From IMG/VR virus record IMGVR_UViG_3300020179_000033, positions 1 through 60,561 of that record: 60,561 nt of DNA, one strand, 5' to 3'. The notes under the pieces were generated by a model, which did no database searches, was not told where the DNA came from, and saw nothing but the letters and a program-made list of their open reading frames with translations. The stretch comes from a virus. A program made the translations under genes and the position numbers. This document shows, piece after piece, positions 45,675-54,449 of this stretch (positions within the stretch are counted from its first letter, which is position 1; each line of letters begins with the position of its first letter).

Positions 45675-48464
45675 ATGAATAGTATAACTTATTTATCTGG
45701 CGGAACTACTGTTATTCTTTTTAAAGGCTATAATTTTGATTATACAAGGTTTGTATATCTAAGTACTACCAACGACAATAGTGAAGCATATAGTACAGAG
45801 ACAGTAGATTATTTTCCAGGTTCGTCGTTATACCCCGCATTTACAGGATTTAAATACACAGACTTTTCTATAGCAGAAAATATACTAACATTAAACGTAT
45901 CTAATTTATCAGGCGGTGGGTATTATGATGTTATTATATTTACTAATGCGGGATACACAAAGCTTTCAGATAACAATCTTTTAATAAACGCAAGTAATAT
46001 GGGTGCCTATGTTATTCCTACTCCAACACCTACAGCTTCTATAACACCCTCACCTACACTTACTCCAACAATTACCCCGACGATATCTATCACCCCCACT
46101 ATTACACCAACAGTAACACCCACTACTTCAATTACGCCTACTATAACACCTACTAAAACACTTACACCTACTTTAACTCCAACAAAGACCGCTACACCTA
46201 CTATTACACCTACTGAAACAGTTACACCAACCATAACACCCACTGTAACAGTTACATCTACTACAACCCCAACAAATACAGTTACTATTACACCTACAAG
46301 ATCTTTAACACCTACACCTACAAAAACAGTAACTATAACACCAACTGAAACTGTCACTCCAACTATAACACGCACTATAACACCTACTATTACTCCGACT
46401 AAAACTAACACACCAACTGTAACTCCAACCCCATCAATTACACCTACAGAAACTATTACACCGACTACTACAAAAACACCAACACCTACACCAACTATTA
46501 CTAAAACAATAACACCTACAGCTACAAACACCCCGACAGAGACACCCACTTTAACCCCTACAAAAACAACTACACCTACAATAACTCCAACAAAAACTAT
46601 AACCCCAACCATTACTAATACACCGGGTGCTTCACCCACACCAACAAAAACACCTACACCTACAAGAACATCAACACCTACAATAACACCTACCATTACA
46701 AAAACACCAACTGTAACACCATCACGAACCCCAAAAAGAACACCAACACCTACAAGAACTTCAACACTTACACCTACAAGAACTCCGACAACCACTATTA
46801 CACCTACAATTACACCTACAATTACGCCAACTGAAACCGTAACCCCTACAATTACGCCAACTGAAACTGTTACACCGACAACCACTATTACACCTACAAG
46901 AACTCCGACAAATACAGTTACACCTACAAGAACTCCTACAAATACAGTTACACCAACAGTTACAATTACGCCTACCGTTACACCTACTAATAGTGTTACA
47001 CCTACAATAACACCTACAACCACACCTACTATGTTTGTCTTTAATGTATTTGATGAAGCTAAGAATTATATAACACCTACACCTACAGTTACTGTTACTA
47101 TAACACCTACTGTTACTGTTACACCAACAGTTACTACAACTACAACACCTACTACCACGCCTACTGAAACTGTTACTCCAACAACCACTCCAACTATAAC
47201 TCCTACTAAAACTGTTACACCGACAATAACTCCTACCGAAACTGTTACTTCAACACCAACTATAACTCCTACTGAAACTGTTACTCCTACAGTAACGACA
47301 ACTACAACGATAACACCAACTATAACTCCCACTGAAACTGTTACTCCTACAGTAACGACAACTACAACGATAACACCAACTATAACTCCCACTGAAACTG
47401 TTACTCCTACAGTAACGACAACTGCAAATCTGTCACCCACGCCTACTGCAACCATGACACTTACACCGACGGAAACACCTACTACCACACCTACTGAAAC
47501 TGTTACTCCCACAGTTACTCCTACTGAAACAGTAACCTCTACAGTCACCCCTACTATTACCCCCACAGAAACTGTTACTCCCACAGTTACTCCTACTGAA
47601 ACAGTGACTTCAACGGTGACGCCTACCGAAACTGTTACCCCCACAGTTACCCCAACACTTACGCCTACTGTAACACCTACTGAGACTGTCACCCCTACAG
47701 TAACACCTACCGAAACTGTTACAACTACACCTACTACAACAGTTACACCTTCATTAACTCCTACAGAAACCGTCACTCCAACTGTTACTCCTTCAGTAAC
47801 AGTTACACCTACAATAACACCTACTGTGACGCCTTCTAAATTTGTCTTTAATGTATTTGATGAAGCTAAAAATTATATAACACCTACAGTCACGCCTACA
47901 GCTACAGTAACACCTACTACCACTACAACTGTTACGCCTACAGTAACTCCTACAGAAACCGTCACTCCAACTGTTACGCCTACTAGTAGTATTACGCCTA
48001 CAGTAACTCCTACAGAAACCGTCACTCCAACTGCAACGTTAACGCAAACACCGACTACAACACCTACTATTACTCCGACTATTACCCCTACAAATACAAG
48101 TGTACCGACATTTGCTTTTGAAAAGACATATGCATGCCCAGTGCCTCCTGAATTACAGTTCCAGCCCTCTGCAAGTGACCCTACATATATTGGAATACAG
48201 TATCAAGGTACTTGCTCATCTCCAAACACCTATCCATCTAAAGTCGGTACAACAGTATTTCAATCTAATTCTGTATTTGGACCTATATATTGCTTCTTAG
48301 ACGGTAATTTAAAAACGCTGATTAAGAAAGACGGTATTATCAGTAATTTAAATATTTTCTATGTAACGTTTAATGGTGATGCTACCCAAACTAAATACTA
48401 TGCAAGGCTTGTTGCTAATAGCTATTACTACTTCGTTACGGGGGGTGATTATTGGCCGGTTTAA
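45675..48464 (+). CDS. Giant Thr/Pro-stalk fibre protein
   Basis: A 929-residue protein. Residues 1-113 are an IPT/TIG-like beta domain ([39 protein letters not shown]). Residues ~116-811 are almost unbroken T-P-T-x, about 700 residues, the longest stalk in the window. The stalk is cut twice by the same non-repetitive island [16 protein letters not shown] (near residues 454-469 and 721-737). Residues ~815-929 form a tip with two Cys ([32 protein letters not shown]), possibly a disulphide. It is likely a very long extended fibre or whisker. Dense Thr and Ser make it a candidate for O-glycosylation. Confidence 0.85.
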   Translation: MNSITYLSGGTTVILFKGYNFDYTRFVYLSTTNDNSEAYSTETVDYFPGSSLYPAFTGFKYTDFSIAENILTLNVSNLSGGGYYDVIIFTNAGYTKLSDNNLLINASNMGAYVIPTPTPTASITPSPTLTPTITPTISITPTITPTVTPTTSITPTITPTKTLTPTLTPTKTATPTITPTETVTPTITPTVTVTSTTTPTNTVTITPTRSLTPTPTKTVTITPTETVTPTITRTITPTITPTKTNTPTVTPTPSITPTETITPTTTKTPTPTPTITKTITPTATNTPTETPTLTPTKTTTPTITPTKTITPTITNTPGASPTPTKTPTPTRTSTPTITPTITKTPTVTPSRTPKRTPTPTRTSTLTPTRTPTTTITPTITPTITPTETVTPTITPTETVTPTTTITPTRTPTNTVTPTRTPTNTVTPTVTITPTVTPTNSVTPTITPTTTPTMFVFNVFDEAKNYITPTPTVTVTITPTVTVTPTVTTTTTPTTTPTETVTPTTTPTITPTKTVTPTITPTETVTSTPTITPTETVTPTVTTTTTITPTITPTETVTPTVTTTTTITPTITPTETVTPTVTTTANLSPTPTATMTLTPTETPTTTPTETVTPTVTPTETVTSTVTPTITPTETVTPTVTPTETVTSTVTPTETVTPTVTPTLTPTVTPTETVTPTVTPTETVTTTPTTTVTPSLTPTETVTPTVTPSVTVTPTITPTVTPSKFVFNVFDEAKNYITPTVTPTATVTPTTTTTVTPTVTPTETVTPTVTPTSSITPTVTPTETVTPTATLTQTPTTTPTITPTITPTNTSVPTFAFEKTYACPVPPELQFQPSASDPTYIGIQYQGTCSSPNTYPSKVGTTVFQSNSVFGPIYCFLDGNLKTLIKKDGIISNLNIFYVTFNGDATQTKYYARLVANSYYYFVTGGDYWPV
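46020..48105 (+). repeat. Thr/Pro-coding low-complexity array 4 (2.1 kb)
   Basis: About 2.1 kb of degenerate ACN-CCN repeats, the largest array here. It contains the perfect 60-bp tandem listed separately and two ~45-bp island copies. Confidence 0.92.
47281..47423 (+). repeat. Perfect 60-bp tandem duplication within the stalk
   Basis: Bases 47281-47340 and 47341-47400 are identical over 60 bp, and a third copy continues for 23 bp. Each unit keeps the reading frame and adds 20 residues. Since other repeats here have drifted, this copy event is recent. Confidence 0.95.
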
Positions 48465-48487
48465 GTGTAATTTAAGTATGGTTTATA

Positions 48488-48495
48488 CATAAATA
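48488..48495 (+). promoter_or_regulatory. T4-type late promoter
   Basis: CATAAATA, 6 nt before the ATG at 48502. The octamer-to-start sequence is nearly the same as at 58911. Confidence 0.75.
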
Positions 48496-48501
48496 TATTA
48501 T

Positions 48502-51500
48502 ATGGCCGGTAATGCACGATTTCATAATAAATGGCATAGAAGAAATCACCATTCTTCGCCTTCAACAGGTTATCCGGACTCTGGAACAGATCCAATAGCC
48601 TCATCTGAAGAACCATTTATTGGTGATTTTGTAACTTATAATTCAATCTCTGCACATGAAAATCTTTATATTGATGGCGACGCTACTATTCAAGGAAATT
48701 TGTCGGTTTACGGAGAATTTACTTATTTAGATACTGTTGTTTCTGTTACAAGCGCATTAAGCGTCATTAATCACGGCACAGGACCAGCACTAACAGTTGA
48801 ACAATGGGGCCCTCAACCAATTGCAAGATTTATTGATGGTGATGCACAGGGTGGACCAAAAACTGCTTTGTTTATTGCAGATCAAGGACATGTTATTGTA
48901 AATGGAGTTTCTGCTGCACAAAAATATGATCCTTATCAAGGCTTGTCGGCATCAGTACCTATGGATTTTTCTGTATATGGTAATGCTTATGCGAAAAAAG
49001 CTTTTATTTATGATAGACCAGATGGTAATACTGTTTATGTAAGTACTACCGGCTCTGATTTAAATAGCGGATTAAACCCATCTCAAAAAGTTCGAACAAT
49101 TAAAAAAGCCTGTCAAATAGTTTTTAATGTTTACGGTACTAATAAAGCTACTATTCAAGTTGAAGCAGGCGATTATACAGAAGTAAATCCAATTTATGTA
49201 CCGGCAGGTACTTCGATAATTGGTGAAGCGTTTTTACGAAGAACAAATGTAAGACCTTACCACAAACAAATGGATATTTTTTGGCTTAACACTGCATGCT
49301 ACATGTGGGGCTTTACTTTTCGTGATACCTGGGACCCTTGTGCTGCAACAGCATTTCCTAATTTAGATAAAAGAAGCGCAGCTTACAAGGTTGCGTTTAA
49401 TACACCTGGATATGAAATAGACACTACAAAACCTGGTGGTCCTTTTGGTTTACCAATCGTATCTAAACCATTTGTTACTACCAGCCCTTATACTCAGGGT
49501 ATGAGCTCTATTACTAATTATTTAAAAGTACCTATACAACCAGATTTATTTCCAAGTTACTTTTTACCCAATACACAGCACTTTGAATTATTTGATGACG
49601 GGGAAAATGTAAAAAGATTATTTAGCATAATTACTGAAACACTCTCTACCGGTATTGTACCTACACCACCGGCCATATTTGCTCCTAACAATTATACACC
49701 TACTGCTACAAACATACTTACATATAGTTTAAGCTCTATAAAAGAAGAAGTAATTAACTATATTGATAGTAATTCTCCTCCTGATGATTATGATAAAACA
49801 AAATGCAGGAGAGATCTTGAGTATATAATTAATGCAGTAATTGATGGAGTTACTACTGGTACATCTACCTCTGCAGTCAATGCTGCTAACGCCTATCTTA
49901 TAGGAGGATACGTACCAATAGGTGGATTACCAGAAGATCAAATTGAATCAACTATAGGAGCGTATAATTATGCGAAGGATCTTTGCCTTGCAGCTATACA
50001 ACCCGGTAAGCAAGAGCAATCTAATGTAGAGCTTTCTTTTGATGTTGTGGCTAATATTATTGAAACAGGAGTATCTCCTTTACCAGTAACCACAACGCCT
50101 TCTATTGGAAGCGCTATGGCGATAACGTTACTACAAACAAATAGTGCATTTATTCAAGAAGCTACAGTAAGATGGGTTTCATATAATTATCCCTTACTTG
50201 CATATAGTAGAGACAAATGCTTTAGAGATGTGGGTTATATTATTGAAGCTACTGTTTACGATTTAGTTAATAATACAACATTAAGTGCTATAAGTGCAGG
50301 TCAATTTTATTTTAGCGGCACATCTAGTGTCCTCCCAAGTGATCAAGTTACACAAACTGCAGATGCTATAAGATTTGCAAAATCTGTTGCAGTAGATGTT
50401 ATTAATAACAAATATCTTAAAACATATGAACAAAGATTTGATAACACCTATACTAACGGCTATTTAGCTACCAGTTATATTACTAGCGAATTTAATACAA
50501 TTATTAATATTATTAGAAACGGTGTTGCAGTATTGCCACCAGTGGTTTCAATACCTGTTAATAATGATGCTGCAACACTATTAAATCTCAATAAACCATT
50601 TGTACAAAAAACAGTAATTAATTATGTTGATAAAACATTTCCGGGGTTTGCTTATAGTAGAGAAATTTGTGAACGCGATGCAGGATTAATTATCGATTGT
50701 ATTGTCGATGATCTTAATAATGGAACTAACGTAAAAGCTATAAGCGCAGGTAGTAGATATTATAGAGGTAATTCTAGTGTAATTATTGGTCAAGAAGTAC
50801 AAACTATTGCAGCATTAAGATATATTAATTTCTTAGCTAATAAAATAGTTACAAATACACCAGCCATTACATCTCAAACGTTTAATCCGTTTCTTTCTTC
50901 TGGCTATTTATTAAAAGAAGATGTAGCTAGATCTTTCGATCAAATAACTGATATTATTTTAACTGGAGAGAAGCCAGAAAATCAATTTTTTGATCCATTA
51001 ATGCCAAGTGGTGGCTTAGCTGCCGGGTTTGTTGCTGATTCTTGGAATTTAATAGCAAATATAATAGCTAGTAATGGTACATTTTCACCGCCCGTAACAA
51101 GCTCGGGATCTTCTGTGCCTGGAGCAGCAGATGCTATATCTTTATTAACAGATAATAAAAAGTATATTCAAAGATTAGTGGTTGAATATGTAGATAGAAT
51201 TTATCCTAAATTAATTTACAGCAGAGATTTATGTTTTAGAGATGCAGGGTTAATTATTGATAGTATTGTTCAAGATTTAGTACTAAATACTAATTTCTTT
51301 AGTATCTCCGCTGGGCAAGCTTACTTTAAGTTTAATGAAAGCTTAATACCCGGTCAAGAATCGCCTACAGTAGCTGCTATATTGTTTGCCAATTTAGTAT
51401 CTCAAGCTGTAATAACGAATACTCCGTTTAGTTACTACACACAACAATATGATCCTGCATATGCTCAGGGAATTACTGCAGGACCATATGTACAAACAGC

Positions 51501-53118
51501 TTATACAGTAGTTTCTGGAATTATTTTAAATGGTATTGGCTCAATTTCTCCTGGTACGTTTACACCGCCTTCTCCTGGTGCGGTAGATGCAAATTATCTA
51601 CTTAATCTTAATAGATCGTTTATTCAAAATGAGGTTATAAACTATGTTAATACCACTTACCCGTCCTTAAGATATAATATTGCATCTTGTTTTAGAGATA
51701 CTGGCTACATAGTAGATGCTGTTTCTTATGATATAACACAAGGTAATTATCTAAGCAGTATTAATGCAGGTAGTTACTATTATAACGGGACAGGTCAGTC
51801 ATTAGTTAAGGGCCAGCAAAAACAGACTGCTGATGCTTTAAAGTATGCAAACATAATTTCACAAAATATTATTAATAACACGCCTATTACAAGCAGAGCA
51901 GATGCAGTCGCACTACTACAATCAAATAGGCTGTTTATCCAGAAAGAAGTTATTGAATATGTTGATAAAGCTTATCCAACATTAGTTTATAACAAAGATA
52001 AATGTGAAAGAGATGTCGGTATCATAATAGATGCAATATGTTACGACATTACAACAGGTACTACTATTAGTGCTATAGAAGCCGGTAATGCATATTTTGA
52101 TAATGTAACTAACGTTTCGTTAATTTCAGGTCAAGAAATACAAACCGTGATGGCAATTAATTATGCTAAATATCTTGCCTTACAGATAATAGCTAATGAA
52201 CCGGTTCAATTTATTGGCGCAGGCTGTGGTATTAGAGTTGACGGTGAACTAGCTTCAGGGTTCTTAAGAAGTTTTGTTACTGACTCGTTTACTCAATTTA
52301 ATGCAGGTGGTAAAGGTATACATATTATAAATTGCGGTTACGCACAGCTGGTTAGTACCTTTACCATTTGTACAACAGAAGGAATAATTACAGAAGCTGG
52401 TGGTCAGTGCAGTATTAGTACTTCTAACTGTTCGTTCGGGCTTTCGGGATTAGTTGCTACAGGTAAATCTAAATTCCCAGTACTGACAGGTTATCAGACC
52501 ATTACGACACCCCTTGCTGAAAATTTTGTTTATATACAAGACGTAACACCCAGGCCTCTATCTGCATTTGTTGCTGCCTTGCAAGCCGGTTTTGAATTAG
52601 AAGGTATACCAGTATTAGAACCGTATAATGGATTGCTTATTAATATTGAAGATGACCCTGCAAGTGATTACGATGAATTCTTTAACCCAGGTGCATTGCC
52701 TAAGTATCATAGTATTAAGTCGGTTAGCGCCTTAGATGTAGGGTACCCTCCTTATACATATAGAATAGAACTTGAATCCAACATTCAAGCACCATTAACA
52801 GCTTCTTCTGCACAACCTAAGTACGTAGAGTTTTATCTAAGAAGTCTAATTGCCACATCTTCACATGCATTTGAATATATAGGTACTGGTGTTGATCTAG
52901 AATTAGCTGTTCCATCATTAGGTGGTAAACCTATTAATGAAAACGAAGCAGTATTTTCGGACAACGGTATAGTATACTATTCAAGTACTAATGAACGCGG
53001 AGACTTTAAGGTAGGAGGAGGCTTTAAAGTAGTACAGGGTAAAGGAACCATTGAAGGATTAGACTTTAATAAGTCAATTCTTGCATTAGTTACACCTTTA
53101 ATACTTAGTCTAGATTAA
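48502..53118 (+). CDS. Giant tail fibre-like protein with six internal repeats
   Basis: A 1538-residue protein. Residues 1-110 are a fibre-attachment region (NLYIDGDATIQGNLSVYGEF). Residues ~180-300 look like a right-handed beta-helix start (YVSTTGSDLNSGLNPSQKVR, then KATIQVEAGDYTEVNPIYVP). Six helical repeats begin near residues 408, 539, 688, 877, 1029 and 1134. Each has a version of LLxxNRxFIQxEVIxYVxxxYP, then a Cys followed by RDxGxIIDAxxYDI, then SAIxAGxxYF. The C-terminal ~290 residues include STNERGDFKVGGGFKVVQGK and GTIEGLDFNKSI, an ending I associate with fibre-like proteins of T4-like cyanophages. Likely a long tail fibre or attachment protein. The repeats are of unknown function. 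Confidence 0.8.
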   Translation: MAGNARFHNKWHRRNHHSSPSTGYPDSGTDPIASSEEPFIGDFVTYNSISAHENLYIDGDATIQGNLSVYGEFTYLDTVVSVTSALSVINHGTGPALTVEQWGPQPIARFIDGDAQGGPKTALFIADQGHVIVNGVSAAQKYDPYQGLSASVPMDFSVYGNAYAKKAFIYDRPDGNTVYVSTTGSDLNSGLNPSQKVRTIKKACQIVFNVYGTNKATIQVEAGDYTEVNPIYVPAGTSIIGEAFLRRTNVRPYHKQMDIFWLNTACYMWGFTFRDTWDPCAATAFPNLDKRSAAYKVAFNTPGYEIDTTKPGGPFGLPIVSKPFVTTSPYTQGMSSITNYLKVPIQPDLFPSYFLPNTQHFELFDDGENVKRLFSIITETLSTGIVPTPPAIFAPNNYTPTATNILTYSLSSIKEEVINYIDSNSPPDDYDKTKCRRDLEYIINAVIDGVTTGTSTSAVNAANAYLIGGYVPIGGLPEDQIESTIGAYNYAKDLCLAAIQPGKQEQSNVELSFDVVANIIETGVSPLPVTTTPSIGSAMAITLLQTNSAFIQEATVRWVSYNYPLLAYSRDKCFRDVGYIIEATVYDLVNNTTLSAISAGQFYFSGTSSVLPSDQVTQTADAIRFAKSVAVDVINNKYLKTYEQRFDNTYTNGYLATSYITSEFNTIINIIRNGVAVLPPVVSIPVNNDAATLLNLNKPFVQKTVINYVDKTFPGFAYSREICERDAGLIIDCIVDDLNNGTNVKAISAGSRYYRGNSSVIIGQEVQTIAALRYINFLANKIVTNTPAITSQTFNPFLSSGYLLKEDVARSFDQITDIILTGEKPENQFFDPLMPSGGLAAGFVADSWNLIANIIASNGTFSPPVTSSGSSVPGAADAISLLTDNKKYIQRLVVEYVDRIYPKLIYSRDLCFRDAGLIIDSIVQDLVLNTNFFSISAGQAYFKFNESLIPGQESPTVAAILFANLVSQAVITNTPFSYYTQQYDPAYAQGITAGPYVQTAYTVVSGIILNGIGSISPGTFTPPSPGAVDANYLLNLNRSFIQNEVINYVNTTYPSLRYNIASCFRDTGYIVDAVSYDITQGNYLSSINAGSYYYNGTGQSLVKGQQKQTADALKYANIISQNIINNTPITSRADAVALLQSNRLFIQKEVIEYVDKAYPTLVYNKDKCERDVGIIIDAICYDITTGTTISAIEAGNAYFDNVTNVSLISGQEIQTVMAINYAKYLALQIIANEPVQFIGAGCGIRVDGELASGFLRSFVTDSFTQFNAGGKGIHIINCGYAQLVSTFTICTTEGIITEAGGQCSISTSNCSFGLSGLVATGKSKFPVLTGYQTITTPLAENFVYIQDVTPRPLSAFVAALQAGFELEGIPVLEPYNGLLINIEDDPASDYDEFFNPGALPKYHSIKSVSALDVGYPPYTYRIELESNIQAPLTASSAQPKYVEFYLRSLIATSSHAFEYIGTGVDLELAVPSLGGKPINENEAVFSDNGIVYYSSTNERGDFKVGGGFKVVQGKGTIEGLDFNKSILALVTPLILSLD

Positions 53119-53121
53119 ATA
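53114..53121 (+). promoter_or_regulatory. T4-type late promoter
   Basis: ATTAAATA, 5 nt before the ATG at 53127, overlapping the previous stop. Confidence 0.65.
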
Positions 53122-53126
53122 ATATT

Positions 53127-53489
53127 ATGGCTAATATACCTTTAAATTATTTTACGAGAAAAGCGTTTTCGCTTACCCCGACTCTATCTTCTTTATATAC
53201 AGCACCTTTTGATAGGGCTTCGATTGTATTAGCAGCATATGCTACCAATTTAACGTTAAACGACGTTACAGTTACTTTAGGATTATCTGGTGTAGGGGCT
53301 CAATTTGTACCTAAGCAACCTTACGTTGATTACGCAAAAGATATTCTTATTTCTGGTAATGACACTACAAGCCTAGTACCAGCCAAATTGGTATTACAGC
53401 AATATGATACAATAATAGCGTCTTGTAACACTCCAAATGCGGTAATATTAAACATATCTATCCTAGAAACGCTTAATACTATAACTTAA
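53127..53489 (+). CDS. Small virion protein (120 aa), unknown
   Basis: A compact beta-rich protein (SIVLAAYATNLTLNDVTVTL; VPAKLVLQQYDTIIASCNTP; NISILETLNTIT) that looks like a single Ig- or jelly-roll-type domain. It lies between the 1538-residue fibre and a fibre with a beta-structured tip, so it may be a fibre connector or decoration. No family recognised. Confidence 0.7.
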   Translation: MANIPLNYFTRKAFSLTPTLSSLYTAPFDRASIVLAAYATNLTLNDVTVTLGLSGVGAQFVPKQPYVDYAKDILISGNDTTSLVPAKLVLQQYDTIIASCNTPNAVILNISILETLNTIT

Positions 53490-53491
53490 TT

Positions 53492-54448
53492 ATGGGAAAG
53501 TACATTACCACCCCTGAAACAATAAGTGGGAAAGTAAAAGTACGATTACCGACCCAGGCGCAGGCTCTTTCTGCACGTTATACGTTTTTAAACCTTCAAA
53601 ATGCTGAACCTAATTTAGGTACTCCCGTAAATCCCGGGTCTGCATGCCCTGATCCTAACAGTATCAGATACATGCTAATGTCTAACAATAGTTATGGAAC
53701 TAGTGTAACGCCGCCAACCGCGTGGAGGGTATGGTCTGTCGACTATCCTAGAATTGCAGCTTACGCAGATAAGAGCAGTTTAGCTATCGGTAACGGTCAA
53801 CCAGTAAATAAAAATAGCTTAGTATTTAGTAACTACAATTATTCAACAAATAATATTTATAATAGTCAAACGTTTGATGAAAATACCTTTAATGTATTTT
53901 CTATGAGCGGTATTTATTTGTTTAACGCTACAACAGTTGGAGACCCCGCTAGTGCAACCGCATTTATTGTTACTGAAAACGGTAATGTGGGCATTAACAC
54001 GGATAACCCAAATACAAACTTAACAGTAAATGGAAGTATATCTGCACGCTCTAATGTGTTTGTAAGAAGCGCATTAACAGTTTTTGGAAATACTACATTA
54101 GGCGATCAAAAATTTGATACAAATACTTTAAGAGGTGAAGTGTATATAGCAGATAGTTCGCCTACATCATTAATTTTTGGTGATGGCAATGCAAATTATG
54201 ACACCAATTTATACCGAAGTGATGCAAATTTACTCAAAACAGATGATTCATTTCATTGTAATTCATTAAGTTCGATGAATGCTCTTACCGGGGCAGATAT
54301 AGTTCTTACAAACGCATTTGTAACCACCCTACCGTCAGCTACCGCATCAGGAGAATTTTTAATTTTAAATATAAACGGAGAATATAAAGCTATTAGATTG
54401 TGGGATGCTCCTACTATAGGATCGTTCCCTGTAGCTACATTACCATAA
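53492..54448 (+). CDS. Tail fibre protein
   Basis: A 318-residue protein. It starts GKYITTPETISGKVKVRLPT. Residues ~155-215 carry FIVTENGNVGINTDNPNTNL followed by TVNGSISARSNVFVRSALTV, the repeat pattern seen ahead of intramolecular chaperone tips in phage fibres. No catalytic Ser/Lys peptidase S74 domain is evident at the end, so the chaperone tip itself is absent or diverged. It starts 2 bp after the previous gene and ends 1 bp before the next, in one late unit. Confidence 0.75.
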   Translation: MGKYITTPETISGKVKVRLPTQAQALSARYTFLNLQNAEPNLGTPVNPGSACPDPNSIRYMLMSNNSYGTSVTPPTAWRVWSVDYPRIAAYADKSSLAIGNGQPVNKNSLVFSNYNYSTNNIYNSQTFDENTFNVFSMSGIYLFNATTVGDPASATAFIVTENGNVGINTDNPNTNLTVNGSISARSNVFVRSALTVFGNTTLGDQKFDTNTLRGEVYIADSSPTSLIFGDGNANYDTNLYRSDANLLKTDDSFHCNSLSSMNALTGADIVLTNAFVTTLPSATASGEFLILNINGEYKAIRLWDAPTIGSFPVATLP

Positions 54449-54449
54449 T

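Noticed and set aside
46007-47776. Long minus-strand open frames rich in Gly-Val (also 27033-27611, 36776-37399, 43008-43247)
   Set aside because: They are exact antisense shadows of the Thr/Pro arrays: ACN-CCN codons read backwards give GGN-GTN. No promoter or start context on that strand.
46020-48105. CRISPR array
   Set aside because: The repeats have no constant repeat-spacer pattern, units are degenerate and in frame with a protein, and no cas genes are present.
48502-53118. Diversity-generating retroelement target
   Set aside because: No reverse transcriptase or template repeat is seen in the window, and the repeats are protein-level paralogues.
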